A DNA stretch of 64,000 bases, taken from assembly GCF_008642375.1 (NCBI RefSeq), contig NZ_CP029194.1:3844001-3908000 (forward strand), in the 5' to 3' direction. Numbering within the stretch: the first letter of the stretch is position 1; each line of letters starts with the position of its first letter. Made by a program: the position numbers and the translations under genes. Source of the DNA: Streptomyces venezuelae (lineage in GTDB: Bacteria; Actinomycetota; Actinomycetes; Streptomycetales; Streptomycetaceae). Shown in pieces: positions 8,438 through 16,001 of this stretch. Under the pieces are notes generated by a model. That model searched no databases. It saw nothing but the letters and a program-made list of their open reading frames with translations, and was not told where the DNA came from.

Positions 8438-9345
8438 ACCACCACGCCCTCGTCCCCCTCGGGCTCGTCCTGGTCGCCGGCTTCCTCGTGCCGTGGCTCG
8501 TCGTCCGGGCCCGCTGGGCCCAGCAGGTGCCCCGCCTCGCGCTCGCCGTATGGGCGGCGTGCGGCGCCGTCTTCACCACCGCGGCCGCCCTGCTCCCCGC
8601 CCAGCTGGTGCTCCCCGGCGAGAGCAGCCACCGCCTCACCGACATGGTGCTCACGCTCCGGCCCCCCACCCCCGAGCAGTTGTTCGCCCTCGAAGGGCGC
8701 GAGCGGCTGGCCCTCGCGATCGCCCTCGGCGTCGTCTCCTTCCCCGCCACCGCCTTCTTACGGAGGCTGGCGCGGGCCCGGCGCGTGCGGGTGCGGCACG
8801 CGGGGGTGCTGCGGCTCGTCGGGCGGTACGACCCCGGCCTGCGGGCCACCGTCCTCGACGACGACCGGCCCGCCGTCTACTGCCTGCCGGGCCGCTCGCG
8901 CCGCGTGGTCGTCACCTCCGGGGCGGTCGGCACCCTGACCCCCGCGCAGCTCGCGGCGGCCCTCGCGCACGAGCGGGCGCACATCACGGGCCGGCACCAC
9001 CTCCTCGTCGCGGCAACGGAGGCCTTCGCGGCCGTCTTCCCGCGCCTCCCGCTCGCCCGGTACGGCGGGACGTCCGTACCACTGCTCCTCGAAATGGCCG
9101 CCGACGACCGGGCGTTGCGGCGATGCACCCGCGACGCGCTCGCGACGGCGCTGTACGCGCTGGCCTCGGGCCGGGCGCCGCGGTCCGCCTTCGCGGCGGG
9201 CGGCCCCTCGGCGGCGCTGCGGATGCGGCGCATCCTCACCCCGTACAGCGCGGGACACCCCGTACTGCGCGGGCTGTTCACCGTCGCGTCCGGGGCGCTC
9301 GCGATGGCACCGCTGGTCATCGCCTGCTGTTCCTTCCCCAACTAA
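8434..9345 (+). CDS. M56 family membrane metallopeptidase (BlaR1-like, no sensor domain)
   Basis: This 303-residue protein has about four membrane segments (residues 5-24, 35-52, 85-100 and 275-295) and the zinc protease motif HERAH (in LAHERAHITGRHH). There is no C-terminal penicillin-binding sensor domain as in BlaR1. It is coupled to the BlaI-type gene, so it likely controls that repressor by proteolysis. A TTA leucine codon at 8758-8760 makes translation potentially dependent on the bldA tRNA. Confidence 0.88.
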   Translation: MNHHALVPLGLVLVAGFLVPWLVVRARWAQQVPRLALAVWAACGAVFTTAAALLPAQLVLPGESSHRLTDMVLTLRPPTPEQLFALEGRERLALAIALGVVSFPATAFLRRLARARRVRVRHAGVLRLVGRYDPGLRATVLDDDRPAVYCLPGRSRRVVVTSGAVGTLTPAQLAAALAHERAHITGRHHLLVAATEAFAAVFPRLPLARYGGTSVPLLLEMAADDRALRRCTRDALATALYALASGRAPRSAFAAGGPSAALRMRRILTPYSAGHPVLRGLFTVASGALAMAPLVIACCSFPN

Positions 9346-9508
9346 TTGACTCGCTTCACCCTCTCGGCCCGCATCCCCGTCCGGCCCCCCGAACGCCGTT
9401 ATTTACTAAGCGAATTCGTAGATTTCGCATCGGTCACGGGCAACTTAATTCACCGCTATTGTGGGTATGTTGGGGCTCTGGCTCGGCACGTCGAAGGGTA
9501 CAAAACCT

Positions 9509-9988
9509 ATGCAGCTGGCTGGCGTTCGAACGGCCGCGGCCGGCGATGCGACGACGATATCCAGGCTGCTCGCGGATGCCATTCGGAGCAGCTACGAGGG
9601 AATACTGGACGAAATCCCGATGCGGCGGCTGATCTCGGCGCAATGCGCGCTCCCCCGCATCCGCGCGGAAATTGAAATTCCGGGTGGCGCGCCCGGCTGG
9701 CTCGGCTGGCTCGTCGCGACCGACCCCGAGGGCGCGGTCGTCGGCGTCGCCGCGGGCGGCGTCCCCGTACCGGGCGAGGGCGAGGTGTACGCGCTGGCCG
9801 TCGCGTCCGGGTCCCGCCGCCGGGGAGTGGGTACGGCCCTGCTGGTCGCGGCCACGGACCGGATGCGGAGCTACGGCGCCCACGACCAGCGGGTCGAACT
9901 CCCGGCGGAGAAGGACCCGGCGCTCCCCTTCTACACCCGGATGGGCTTCGACTCCCTGGGCCCCACCCGCTGGAGCCGAACGGTCTGA
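9509..9988 (+). CDS. GNAT family N-acetyltransferase
   Basis: This 159-residue protein has the acetyl-CoA-binding motif A (VYALAVASGSRRRGVGTALL) and the C-terminal FYTRMGFDSLG. The substrate is unknown. I prefer the ATG at 9509 (GAAGGG 10 bases upstream), which gives MQLAGVRTAAAGD, a usual GNAT N-terminus. A GTG at 9461 would add 16 residues. The 160 bases before it are AT-richer than the surroundings and look like a promoter region, with an imperfect GCGAA/TTCGC repeat near 9410. Confidence 0.8.
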   Translation: MQLAGVRTAAAGDATTISRLLADAIRSSYEGILDEIPMRRLISAQCALPRIRAEIEIPGGAPGWLGWLVATDPEGAVVGVAAGGVPVPGEGEVYALAVASGSRRRGVGTALLVAATDRMRSYGAHDQRVELPAEKDPALPFYTRMGFDSLGPTRWSRTV

Positions 9989-10209
9989 GGCTCCGCCCCG
10001 CCCCGCCCCCGTCGCTCCCGGCACTCCCGGCACCGCTCACGACCCTCGAACAGGCGGTCGTGGCAGATCCACGCCATCGCGTGTTCACGCAGCCCGATCC
10101 GGTGGATCGGCGCTCCCCCGCCAGGTCAGGATGGGTTCAGCGGCGCGGTCCCGGCGGCACGGGTACCTCGTCCGGACGGCATGGACCGAGCGAGCCCCTG
10201 GAGGAGCGG

Positions 10210-11097
10210 ATGCACACACCGAGCGGCCTTTCCCTGCCCGTCGTGCCCGCAGCGTTCGCTCCGGTCCTGCCGTCCCGGTACGACCGGGAGCCCGCCCGCG
10301 GGGCCGGCATCCGGATCAAGTCCGACACCCTGCCGGGACTCGAATCGGTCTCCGCCGTCGACGAGGGCTCGGTCTGGCTCCACGACGCCCTGCTCGGCCC
10401 GCACAGCGCGGACATCGTCCGGTACCTCAGCCTCGCCCGCTCCACCGGCGGACCCGTCCTGGACCTCGGCTCCGGCGCCGGACGGCTCGCCGTCCCCTTC
10501 GCCCGGCACGGCTTCGCCGTGGAAGCCGTGGACCGGGACGCCTCGGCCCTCGAGCGCCTCGAAGGCTGGGCCCGCCGGATCGGCCCGCAGGTCGCCGGGC
10601 TCCTCGTCACCCACCGCGCCGACCTCACCGAGCTGCGCCTCGAAGGGAGTTACCGGCTGGCGCTCCTCGCGGGCGCGATGGTCACGGCCGTCCCGCCCGC
10701 GCACCGGCCGGAGCTGCTGCGCGAGGTCGCCTCCCACCTGGAGACGGGCGGGGCGCTCGCCCTCGACTACACCGCGCACCAGCTCCCCGGACTCATCGCG
10801 GAGCCGCGCCGGACCTGGGCCTTCCAGGTGCCGCGCTTCGACGGGATCGACGAGTGGGTGGTGGCCCGGCAGGTCTTCGATCTGCCGTCGATGAGCGAGC
10901 GGATCACGTACTACACGGCCCGTACCGGCAAGCTCTCCACCGAGCGGGTCGTGCTGACCACCGACAAGTGGATCGTGGATCCCGAGCGGCTCGCGGCCGA
11001 ACTGCACTCGGCCGGCCTCCACATCGAGGGCCGTCGGCGCCACCGGATCGACGACCGGACCGAGTCCGTCCTGCTGGTGTGCAGGACGGACGACTGA
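10210..11097 (+). CDS. class I SAM-dependent methyltransferase
   Basis: This 295-residue protein has the SAM motif I VLDLGSGAGRLAVPFA (about residue 88), followed by the acidic post-motif-II residue in AVDRDAS. The C-terminal half has beta-strands ending VLLVCRTDD. The ATG at 10210 is preceded by GGAGGAG. The N-terminal layout (short leader, VDEGSVWLHDALLG) loosely resembles methyltransferases found in peptide natural product clusters, but no precursor peptide is visible next to it. The substrate is unknown. Confidence 0.8.
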   Translation: MHTPSGLSLPVVPAAFAPVLPSRYDREPARGAGIRIKSDTLPGLESVSAVDEGSVWLHDALLGPHSADIVRYLSLARSTGGPVLDLGSGAGRLAVPFARHGFAVEAVDRDASALERLEGWARRIGPQVAGLLVTHRADLTELRLEGSYRLALLAGAMVTAVPPAHRPELLREVASHLETGGALALDYTAHQLPGLIAEPRRTWAFQVPRFDGIDEWVVARQVFDLPSMSERITYYTARTGKLSTERVVLTTDKWIVDPERLAAELHSAGLHIEGRRRHRIDDRTESVLLVCRTDD

Positions 11098-11177
11098 CCC
11101 GGACGCCTGACGAGGTTGACGAGCAAGAGGTACGATGCCCACAAACGTTTGAGCCGACCAGGTGGCGGGCGGAGAAG

Positions 11178-11618
11178 ATGGCAGTCGTGGAAGAGCTGAC
11201 GGGCCGCGAGGCGGTGATCCAGCGCCTGCGCGACGTCGGGCTGCGGGTCACGGGCCCGCGCCTGGAGGTGCTCACGGTGCTCGCCGCCGGCGGCCATCTC
11301 GACGTCGAGGCGATCACCACGACCGCGCGCGAGCGGCTCGGCACGCTGACCAGCCAGGCCGTGTACGAGATGCTGCGGCACTTCCAGGAGACCGGCCTGG
11401 TCAGCAAGTTCGACCGGCCCGGCCTGCCCGCCGTCTTCGAGATCTCCGGCCCCGCGCACCAGCACGCGCTGTGCGTCGTCTGCGGCGGGGTCGAGAACGT
11501 CGAGGCGACCGCGCCGAAGCCGCCCCGGGGCGCGCTGACGGAGTGGCAGGTCGAGGACGCGGAGATCGTCTTCAAGGGCCTGTGCCCCGACTGCCGGGCG
11601 AGCGCACCCGCCGCCTGA
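11178..11618 (+). CDS. Fur family regulator, CatR/FurA-like
   Basis: This 146-residue protein has an N-terminal winged helix (GLRVTGPRLEVLTVLAAGGH) and the Fur dimer domain with HQHALCVVCGG and C-terminal GLCPDC. These Cys pairs fit a structural zinc site. Overall it resembles the CatR/FurA branch that controls catalase genes. No katG or catalase gene lies in the window. The start follows GGAGAAG. Metal or peroxide specificity cannot be read reliably. Confidence 0.85.
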   Translation: MAVVEELTGREAVIQRLRDVGLRVTGPRLEVLTVLAAGGHLDVEAITTTARERLGTLTSQAVYEMLRHFQETGLVSKFDRPGLPAVFEISGPAHQHALCVVCGGVENVEATAPKPPRGALTEWQVEDAEIVFKGLCPDCRASAPAA

Positions 11619-11716
11619 GCTGCGGTGAACCCCGTGCGTGTCGTTCGAATGTATGGCAGGGTCTAGCGGGGCGATTCATGAGGATCCACGGGGATCCGAG
11701 GGGAGTCTGCTGCGCC

Positions 11717-12751
11717 GTGTCCAGAAACGCCGCCGCTGCCCGTACGGGCAGCGAACAGGCTCTCGCCGTCTACCAGCAGCTTCGCGCCCGCCCGGGGACG
11801 ACCTTCGACGAGGTCGCCGACCGGCTGGAACTCTCCGCCGAGGAGCGGGAGCGGTGCCGTGAGGAACTCGTCTCCTTAGGACTGACCGCACCTCCAGCCG
11901 CCTCGCCGGAACCGGCCGCGCCCTCTCCCACGACGAGCGTCGTCGACCCCGACGTCGCCCTGCTGCGGCTGCTGCGCCGCGAGCGCGACCGGCTGCAGGA
12001 ACGCCTCGCCGCCACCAGTCGCGCGCACACCGCGCTCGAAGCCCTCGCCGGACCGTTTCTGCGGGCCGGGGCCACCCCGCGCGGGGAGATCGAGGTCGAG
12101 ATCGTCGCCGATCCCGAGCGCGTACGGCGGAGCCTCGCGGACCTGACGGACTCGGTCCGGACGGCGGCGCACTTCATGCACACCGGCTCCGTCCGCCGCG
12201 AGGAGCTGCCGGGCGAGCTGGCCCAGGACCGGCTGTGGGCCGAGCGCGGGGTCCGCATCCGGGCGATGTACAGCCGGCGGGCCGCCTCGGTGCCGGAGAT
12301 GGCGCAGCACCTGGAGGAGCGGGCCGCGCTGGGCGTGGAAGTCCGGTTCGCCTCCGTCGTCCCGATGAACATGGTCCTCGCCGATGAGAACTTCGCGCTC
12401 CTGCCGACCGATCCGCACGACCTGTCGTCCGCCGCGATCCTCGCGCGCGGCCCGGGTCTCGTCCGCTCCTACCTCGCCCTGTACGAGTACTGCTGGACGG
12501 CCGCGGCCCCGTACGGCGAGGAGGAGGCGACGGAGAAGGGCGGCGACGGGCTCTCCGAGCAGCAGCGGGCGGCGCTTCTGATGCTCGCCTCCGGCATCAA
12601 GGACGAGCAGATCGCGAAGAACCTCGGGGTCTCGCTGCGGACGGTGAGCCGGCTGCTGTCCGAGGTGATGCAGGAGCTGGGGGCGGCGAGCCGTTTCGAG
12701 GCGGGCGTGAAGGCGTCCCGGCTCGGTCTGCTCGACGGCGAAGCCCCGTAG
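11717..12751 (+). CDS. LuxR-type regulator with TrmB-like N-terminus, paralogue 1
   Basis: This 344-residue protein has an N-terminal helix-turn-helix-like region (QALAVYQQLRARPGTTFDEVADRLELS) and a middle domain with FMHTGSVRREELPG and VRIRAMYSRRA. It ends in a LuxR helix-turn-helix (DGLSEQQRAALLMLASGIKDEQIAKNLGVSLRTVSRLL region). It is homologous along its whole length to the next gene. GTG at 11717 follows GAGGGGAG. An in-frame ATG at 11678 is an alternative start. A TTA codon at 11876-11878 points to bldA dependence. No phospho-acceptor receiver domain is present. Confidence 0.85.
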   Translation: MSRNAAAARTGSEQALAVYQQLRARPGTTFDEVADRLELSAEERERCREELVSLGLTAPPAASPEPAAPSPTTSVVDPDVALLRLLRRERDRLQERLAATSRAHTALEALAGPFLRAGATPRGEIEVEIVADPERVRRSLADLTDSVRTAAHFMHTGSVRREELPGELAQDRLWAERGVRIRAMYSRRAASVPEMAQHLEERAALGVEVRFASVVPMNMVLADENFALLPTDPHDLSSAAILARGPGLVRSYLALYEYCWTAAAPYGEEEATEKGGDGLSEQQRAALLMLASGIKDEQIAKNLGVSLRTVSRLLSEVMQELGAASRFEAGVKASRLGLLDGEAP

Positions 12752-12865
12752 GGGGCACAAGGGCGGGATACCACCGAGGAGTTCGGATGACGCACGATGG
12801 ACGCCTGATCGGCCGGACCGGCCGGATCGGTATGACGGACGGCCGCCCAGCCGTGTGACAGGGTG

Positions 12866-14002
12866 ATGGCGGCGCGACTCGAAGGAACAGGGGGTCACTT
12901 CGCCTTGATCACCACCGGCGGCGGCACGGGCACGGAGAACGGCACCGAGCGCTCGGAAGGCTCACCCGATGCCGTGGTGAACCTCTACCAGGAGCTGCGC
13001 AGGCGCGGGGTGTCCAGCCTCGGCGAAGTGGGGGCCCAACTCCGCCTCTCGCCCGAGGAGTACGAGCGATGTCGATGCGAACTGACGGACCTCGGGCTGA
13101 TCGTGCCGACCAACCCGGCCCAGCACGGCCCCCGCGCCGAGCTCCGGACGGGACTCCGGGAGGGCGAGGGCGGCCGGCAGCAGGACGGCGACACGGTCGC
13201 GGTGATCGACCCGGAGATAGCGCTGCTGCGGCTGCTGCACCGGGAACGTGAGCAGCTGCGCGAGCACCTCGACGAGGCGGACCGCGCGTACGGCACGCTG
13301 GAGACCTTGGCGGGGGCCTTCCTGCGGGCCGGTTCCCTCACCCGCTCGGACGCCGATGTGGAGCTCCTGAGCGACTACCGCCGGATCCAGCAGGTCCTCG
13401 AGGACATCACGGACGTCATCCAGCACAGCCTGGCCTCGATGCACCCGACGTCGCTCGTCCGGGAGGTGGCGGAGCGCGTACTGAGCCGGGACCGGCGGCA
13501 GATCGAGAACGGGGTGCGGGTCCGCGCCATGTACAGCGAGCGGGTCGTCTCCGTGCCGGAGGTGGCGGAGCTGCTGCGGCGCCGGGTCGAGACGGGGGTG
13601 GAGGTGCGGATCACCCCCGCCGTCCCGATGACGATGATCATCGCCGACGCGCAGTTCGCGATGGTCCCGGTCGATCCGGCGGAGCCGATGGCGGGTGCGG
13701 TACTGGCCCGGGGGCCGGCCCTGGTCCGCTCGTACATCGCGCTGTACGAGCACTGCTGGCACACGGCCTCGCCGTACGGGGACGGCACCACGCCCGAGCA
13801 GGGCGGCGACGGGCTCTCGGAGCAGCAGCGGGCGGCGCTGACGATGCTGGCCTCGGGGATGAAGGACGAGAAGATCGCGCGGGGTCTCGGGGTGTCGCTG
13901 CGGACGGTCAGCCGCATGCTGTCCGAGCTCATGCAGGAGATGGGCGCGACGAGCCGGTTCGAGGCCGGGGTCCGGGCGCACCGGCTCGGCTGGGTCGACT
14001 GA
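12866..14002 (+). CDS. LuxR-type regulator with TrmB-like N-terminus, paralogue 2
   Basis: This 378-residue tandem paralogue of the gene 115 bases upstream shares VDPDVALLRLLRRER-like, RVRAMYSERVVSVPEV and the C-terminal LuxR helix-turn-helix (SEQQRAALTMLASGMKDEKIARGLGVSLRTVSRML region). Start is uncertain: GTG 12863, ATG 12866 or TTG 12905 (GGGGG just upstream) are all in frame. No TTA codon was noticed here, unlike paralogue 1, so the two may be expressed at different times. It could regulate the convergent peptide gene or the biosynthetic cluster beyond it, but that is inference. Confidence 0.82.
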   Translation: MAARLEGTGGHFALITTGGGTGTENGTERSEGSPDAVVNLYQELRRRGVSSLGEVGAQLRLSPEEYERCRCELTDLGLIVPTNPAQHGPRAELRTGLREGEGGRQQDGDTVAVIDPEIALLRLLHREREQLREHLDEADRAYGTLETLAGAFLRAGSLTRSDADVELLSDYRRIQQVLEDITDVIQHSLASMHPTSLVREVAERVLSRDRRQIENGVRVRAMYSERVVSVPEVAELLRRRVETGVEVRITPAVPMTMIIADAQFAMVPVDPAEPMAGAVLARGPALVRSYIALYEHCWHTASPYGDGTTPEQGGDGLSEQQRAALTMLASGMKDEKIARGLGVSLRTVSRMLSELMQEMGATSRFEAGVRAHRLGWVD

Positions 14003-14034
14003 GAAAGCCCGCCAATTGCCGGGCGGAAATACGG

Positions 14035-14080
14035 AAAAGGCTCCGCGCTCGCCCGACCGGGGGCGATTACGGAGCCTTTT
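14035..14080. terminator. bidirectional terminator between LuxR paralogue 2 and the peptide gene
   Basis: AAAAGGCTCCG and CGGAGCCTTTT form an 11-base-pair stem with a T-run on either strand, so it serves both convergent genes. A smaller GCCCG/CGGGC hairpin sits just before it at 14008-14025. Confidence 0.85.
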
Positions 14081-14095
14081 CGGATTCCCTGACGC

Positions 14096-14332
14096 TCAAT
14101 TGGCAGGTATCGGCGCCGGGGTGACCTTGTTCCACTCGTTTCCGTTGGACGGGGACGGCGTGGGGGTCGGGGTGGCGGTGGCCGCACCGTCGGCCACCAC
14201 GTGCTGGGGGGCCGAGTCCGCGCCCGGGGCCGTCGCCAGGGCCGCGCCGCCGGCGACGGCGAGACACGCGGCCGCGGCGAGGGCGAACTGACGGACGGCC
14301 TTGCGGATCCCCGTGGCGTGCTCAGCAGACAT
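14096..14332 (-). CDS. small secreted peptide precursor
   Basis: The 78-residue product starts after an excellent GGAGGAATC ribosome site. It has a basic start (GIRKAVRQ), a hydrophobic core (residues 15-36) and a probable signal peptidase site near ALATAPGADSA. The mature part is a Thr/Pro linker (ATPTPTPSPS) ending in a distinctive NGNEWNKVTPAPIPAN tail. There are no cysteines in the predicted mature peptide. I do not recognise the family. Its closeness to two LuxR-type regulators suggests a signal or surface peptide, but this is speculation. Confidence 0.7.
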   Translation of the reverse strand: MSAEHATGIRKAVRQFALAAAACLAVAGGAALATAPGADSAPQHVVADGAATATPTPTPSPSNGNEWNKVTPAPIPAN

Positions 14333-14527
14333 GATTCCTCCAGGAGTTGGAATGTGAATTCCGCCTTCCGGGGGCCCGTGCCGCCGGGCGTTCCCTGAAG
14401 ACATCTCCATTCTGTCCCCGCCCCGGAATCCGATCCAGGGATTCCCCGGGCGTGGACCCGCCATGGCGTGGATGCGTCAATGCGCCTTCTGCGCAACGGA
14501 ATTGGGGCATCCGGAGCTCGCCATACC

Positions 14528-14542
14528 TTTGGTCGAACCAAA
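14528..14542. repeat. inverted repeat TTTGGT-CGA-ACCAAA
   Basis: A perfect 6-base-pair inverted repeat lies just downstream of the mshA-like stop and about 200 bases upstream of the peptide gene. It could be an operator or part of a weak terminator. Confidence 0.35.
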
Positions 14543-14560
14543 AGAGGTGCTAGACTTGAG

Positions 14561-15832
14561 CTACGGCCTTCTCGTTCCTCCAGGAGAGAGGGGCCGTCGG
14601 GGCAGGGGCGTGCCGCCGCCCCTGCCCCACCCCCGGTAGACGTCGACGGTCCGGCCTGCGGACGCGCGCCAGCTCATCCCCCGCGCGTGGCGGACCGCCC
14701 CCTCCCCCATCGCCCGCGCCTCCTCCGGGTGCGCCGCGAGCCACCGCAGCCGCCGCGCGTACTCCACCGGGTCGTGGCCGTGCACCAGAAGCCCCGTCAC
14801 CCCGTCCCGTACCGCCGTCGGCAGGCCGCCGACCGCCGCCGCGAGCACCGGGGTCCCGCAGGCCTGTGCCTCCAGGGCCACCAGGCCGAAGGACTCGCTG
14901 CGCGACGGCACCACCAGCACGTCCGCCGCCCGGTACCAGTCCGCCAGCTGCTCCTGCGGTACGGGAGGGCAGGCCCGCAGCACGTCGGTGACGCCCAGCT
15001 CCCCCGCCAGCTTCCAGACCGTCCCCTCACGGGTCGCGCCCGAGTGGCCGCCCACCACCGGCACCAGGAGGCGACGGCGCAGCCCCGGCTCCAGGCGCAG
15101 CAGCTCGGCGACGGCCCGTACGAGCACGTCCGGGCCCTTCAGGGGCTGTATGCGGCCGGCGTAGAGCGGGACGAAGGCGTCGGCCGGCAGGCCGAGGCGG
15201 GCCCGGGCGGCAGCCCTGCCTCCGGCGGGGCGGAAGGTCCGCAGGTCGACCCCCGGGCGGACGACCTCGGTCCGCTCCCCCGGCGCCCCGTACAGCGTGC
15301 GCAGCGCCTCCGCCTCGTCGGTGGTGTTGGCGATCAGCCGGTCGGCGGAGCCGACGACCTGGAGCTCGCCGCGGACGCGGAGCTCGGGTTCGGGGGTGTC
15401 GCCCTCGGCGAGCGAGGCGTTCTTCACCCGGGCCAGGGTGTGGGCGGTGTGCACGAGCGGGATGCGCCAGCCGACCGAGGCGATCCGGCCCGCCTGCCCG
15501 GAGAGCCAGTAGTGCGAGTGGACCAGGTCGTAGCGCCGGTCCTCCTTCAGCAGGGCCAGCGAGAAGGGCACGACGAGGTCCGGCATGGCCTCCTTGGGCA
15601 GCGGGCCGCGCGGCCCGGCGTGCAGATGGCGGACCCGGACCCCCGGGGCGAGCTCGACGAGCGGGGGCAGGCCCTCGCCCCGGCAGCGGGTGAACAGGTC
15701 GACCTCCACGCCCAGTTCGGCGAGGGCCCGGGAGAGTTCGACCATGTAGACGTTCATGCCGCCGGCGTCCCCCGTCCCGGGCTGGTGGAGCGGGGAGGTG
15801 TGGACGCTGAGCATGGCGACGCGCAGGGACAC
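14561..15832 (-). CDS. MshA-like D-inositol-3-phosphate N-acetylglucosaminyltransferase
   Basis: This 423-residue GT-B (GT4) enzyme has the MshA N-terminal signature SVHTSPLHQPGTGDAGGMN, then DLVHSHYWLSGQ, HTAHTLARVKNASLAEGDTPEP and the nucleotide-sugar site SRSESFGLVALEAQACGTPV. MshA joins UDP-GlcNAc to inositol-3-phosphate, the first step of mycothiol synthesis. The GTG start follows CAGGAG. The neighbours are a MetRS-like ligase, SDR, PrpF-like and Asn synthase genes with a PIG-L deacetylase nearby, not the usual primary-metabolism mshA neighbours as I recall them. I therefore think it is a second, pathway-specific copy, though it could be the only mshA. Confidence 0.85.
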   Translation of the reverse strand: MSLRVAMLSVHTSPLHQPGTGDAGGMNVYMVELSRALAELGVEVDLFTRCRGEGLPPLVELAPGVRVRHLHAGPRGPLPKEAMPDLVVPFSLALLKEDRRYDLVHSHYWLSGQAGRIASVGWRIPLVHTAHTLARVKNASLAEGDTPEPELRVRGELQVVGSADRLIANTTDEAEALRTLYGAPGERTEVVRPGVDLRTFRPAGGRAAARARLGLPADAFVPLYAGRIQPLKGPDVLVRAVAELLRLEPGLRRRLLVPVVGGHSGATREGTVWKLAGELGVTDVLRACPPVPQEQLADWYRAADVLVVPSRSESFGLVALEAQACGTPVLAAAVGGLPTAVRDGVTGLLVHGHDPVEYARRLRWLAAHPEEARAMGEGAVRHARGMSWRASAGRTVDVYRGWGRGGGTPLPRRPLSPGGTRRP

Positions 15833-15915
15833 GTGGGGCTCCTGTGGAGTGGGGCCACGTATCCCTGCGCGTCGCTCGCGCGCACGGTCACGCGGCGGGG
15901 AGGGGGCGAGCGTGC

Positions 15916-15962
15916 GTGCTGGGCAGTGCTGGGCAGTGCTGGGCACTGACGTACTGGAGTAC
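15916..15962. repeat. three tandem 10-bp repeats followed by an inverted repeat
   Basis: GTGCTGGGCA occurs three times in perfect tandem (15916-15945). GTACT-GG-AGTAC follows at 15951-15962. It lies in the 169-base gap between the MetRS-like stop and the mshA-like start and is the only likely regulatory element there. Confidence 0.5.
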
Positions 15963-16001
15963 TTAGTTGATTAGTAGTAGAGGGGGGCGGGGTCGGCGCG
16001 A

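Noticed and set aside
11116..11136. TTGACG and TACGAT as a promoter for the Fur gene
   Set aside because: The spacing is only 9 bases, too short for a sigma-70-type promoter.
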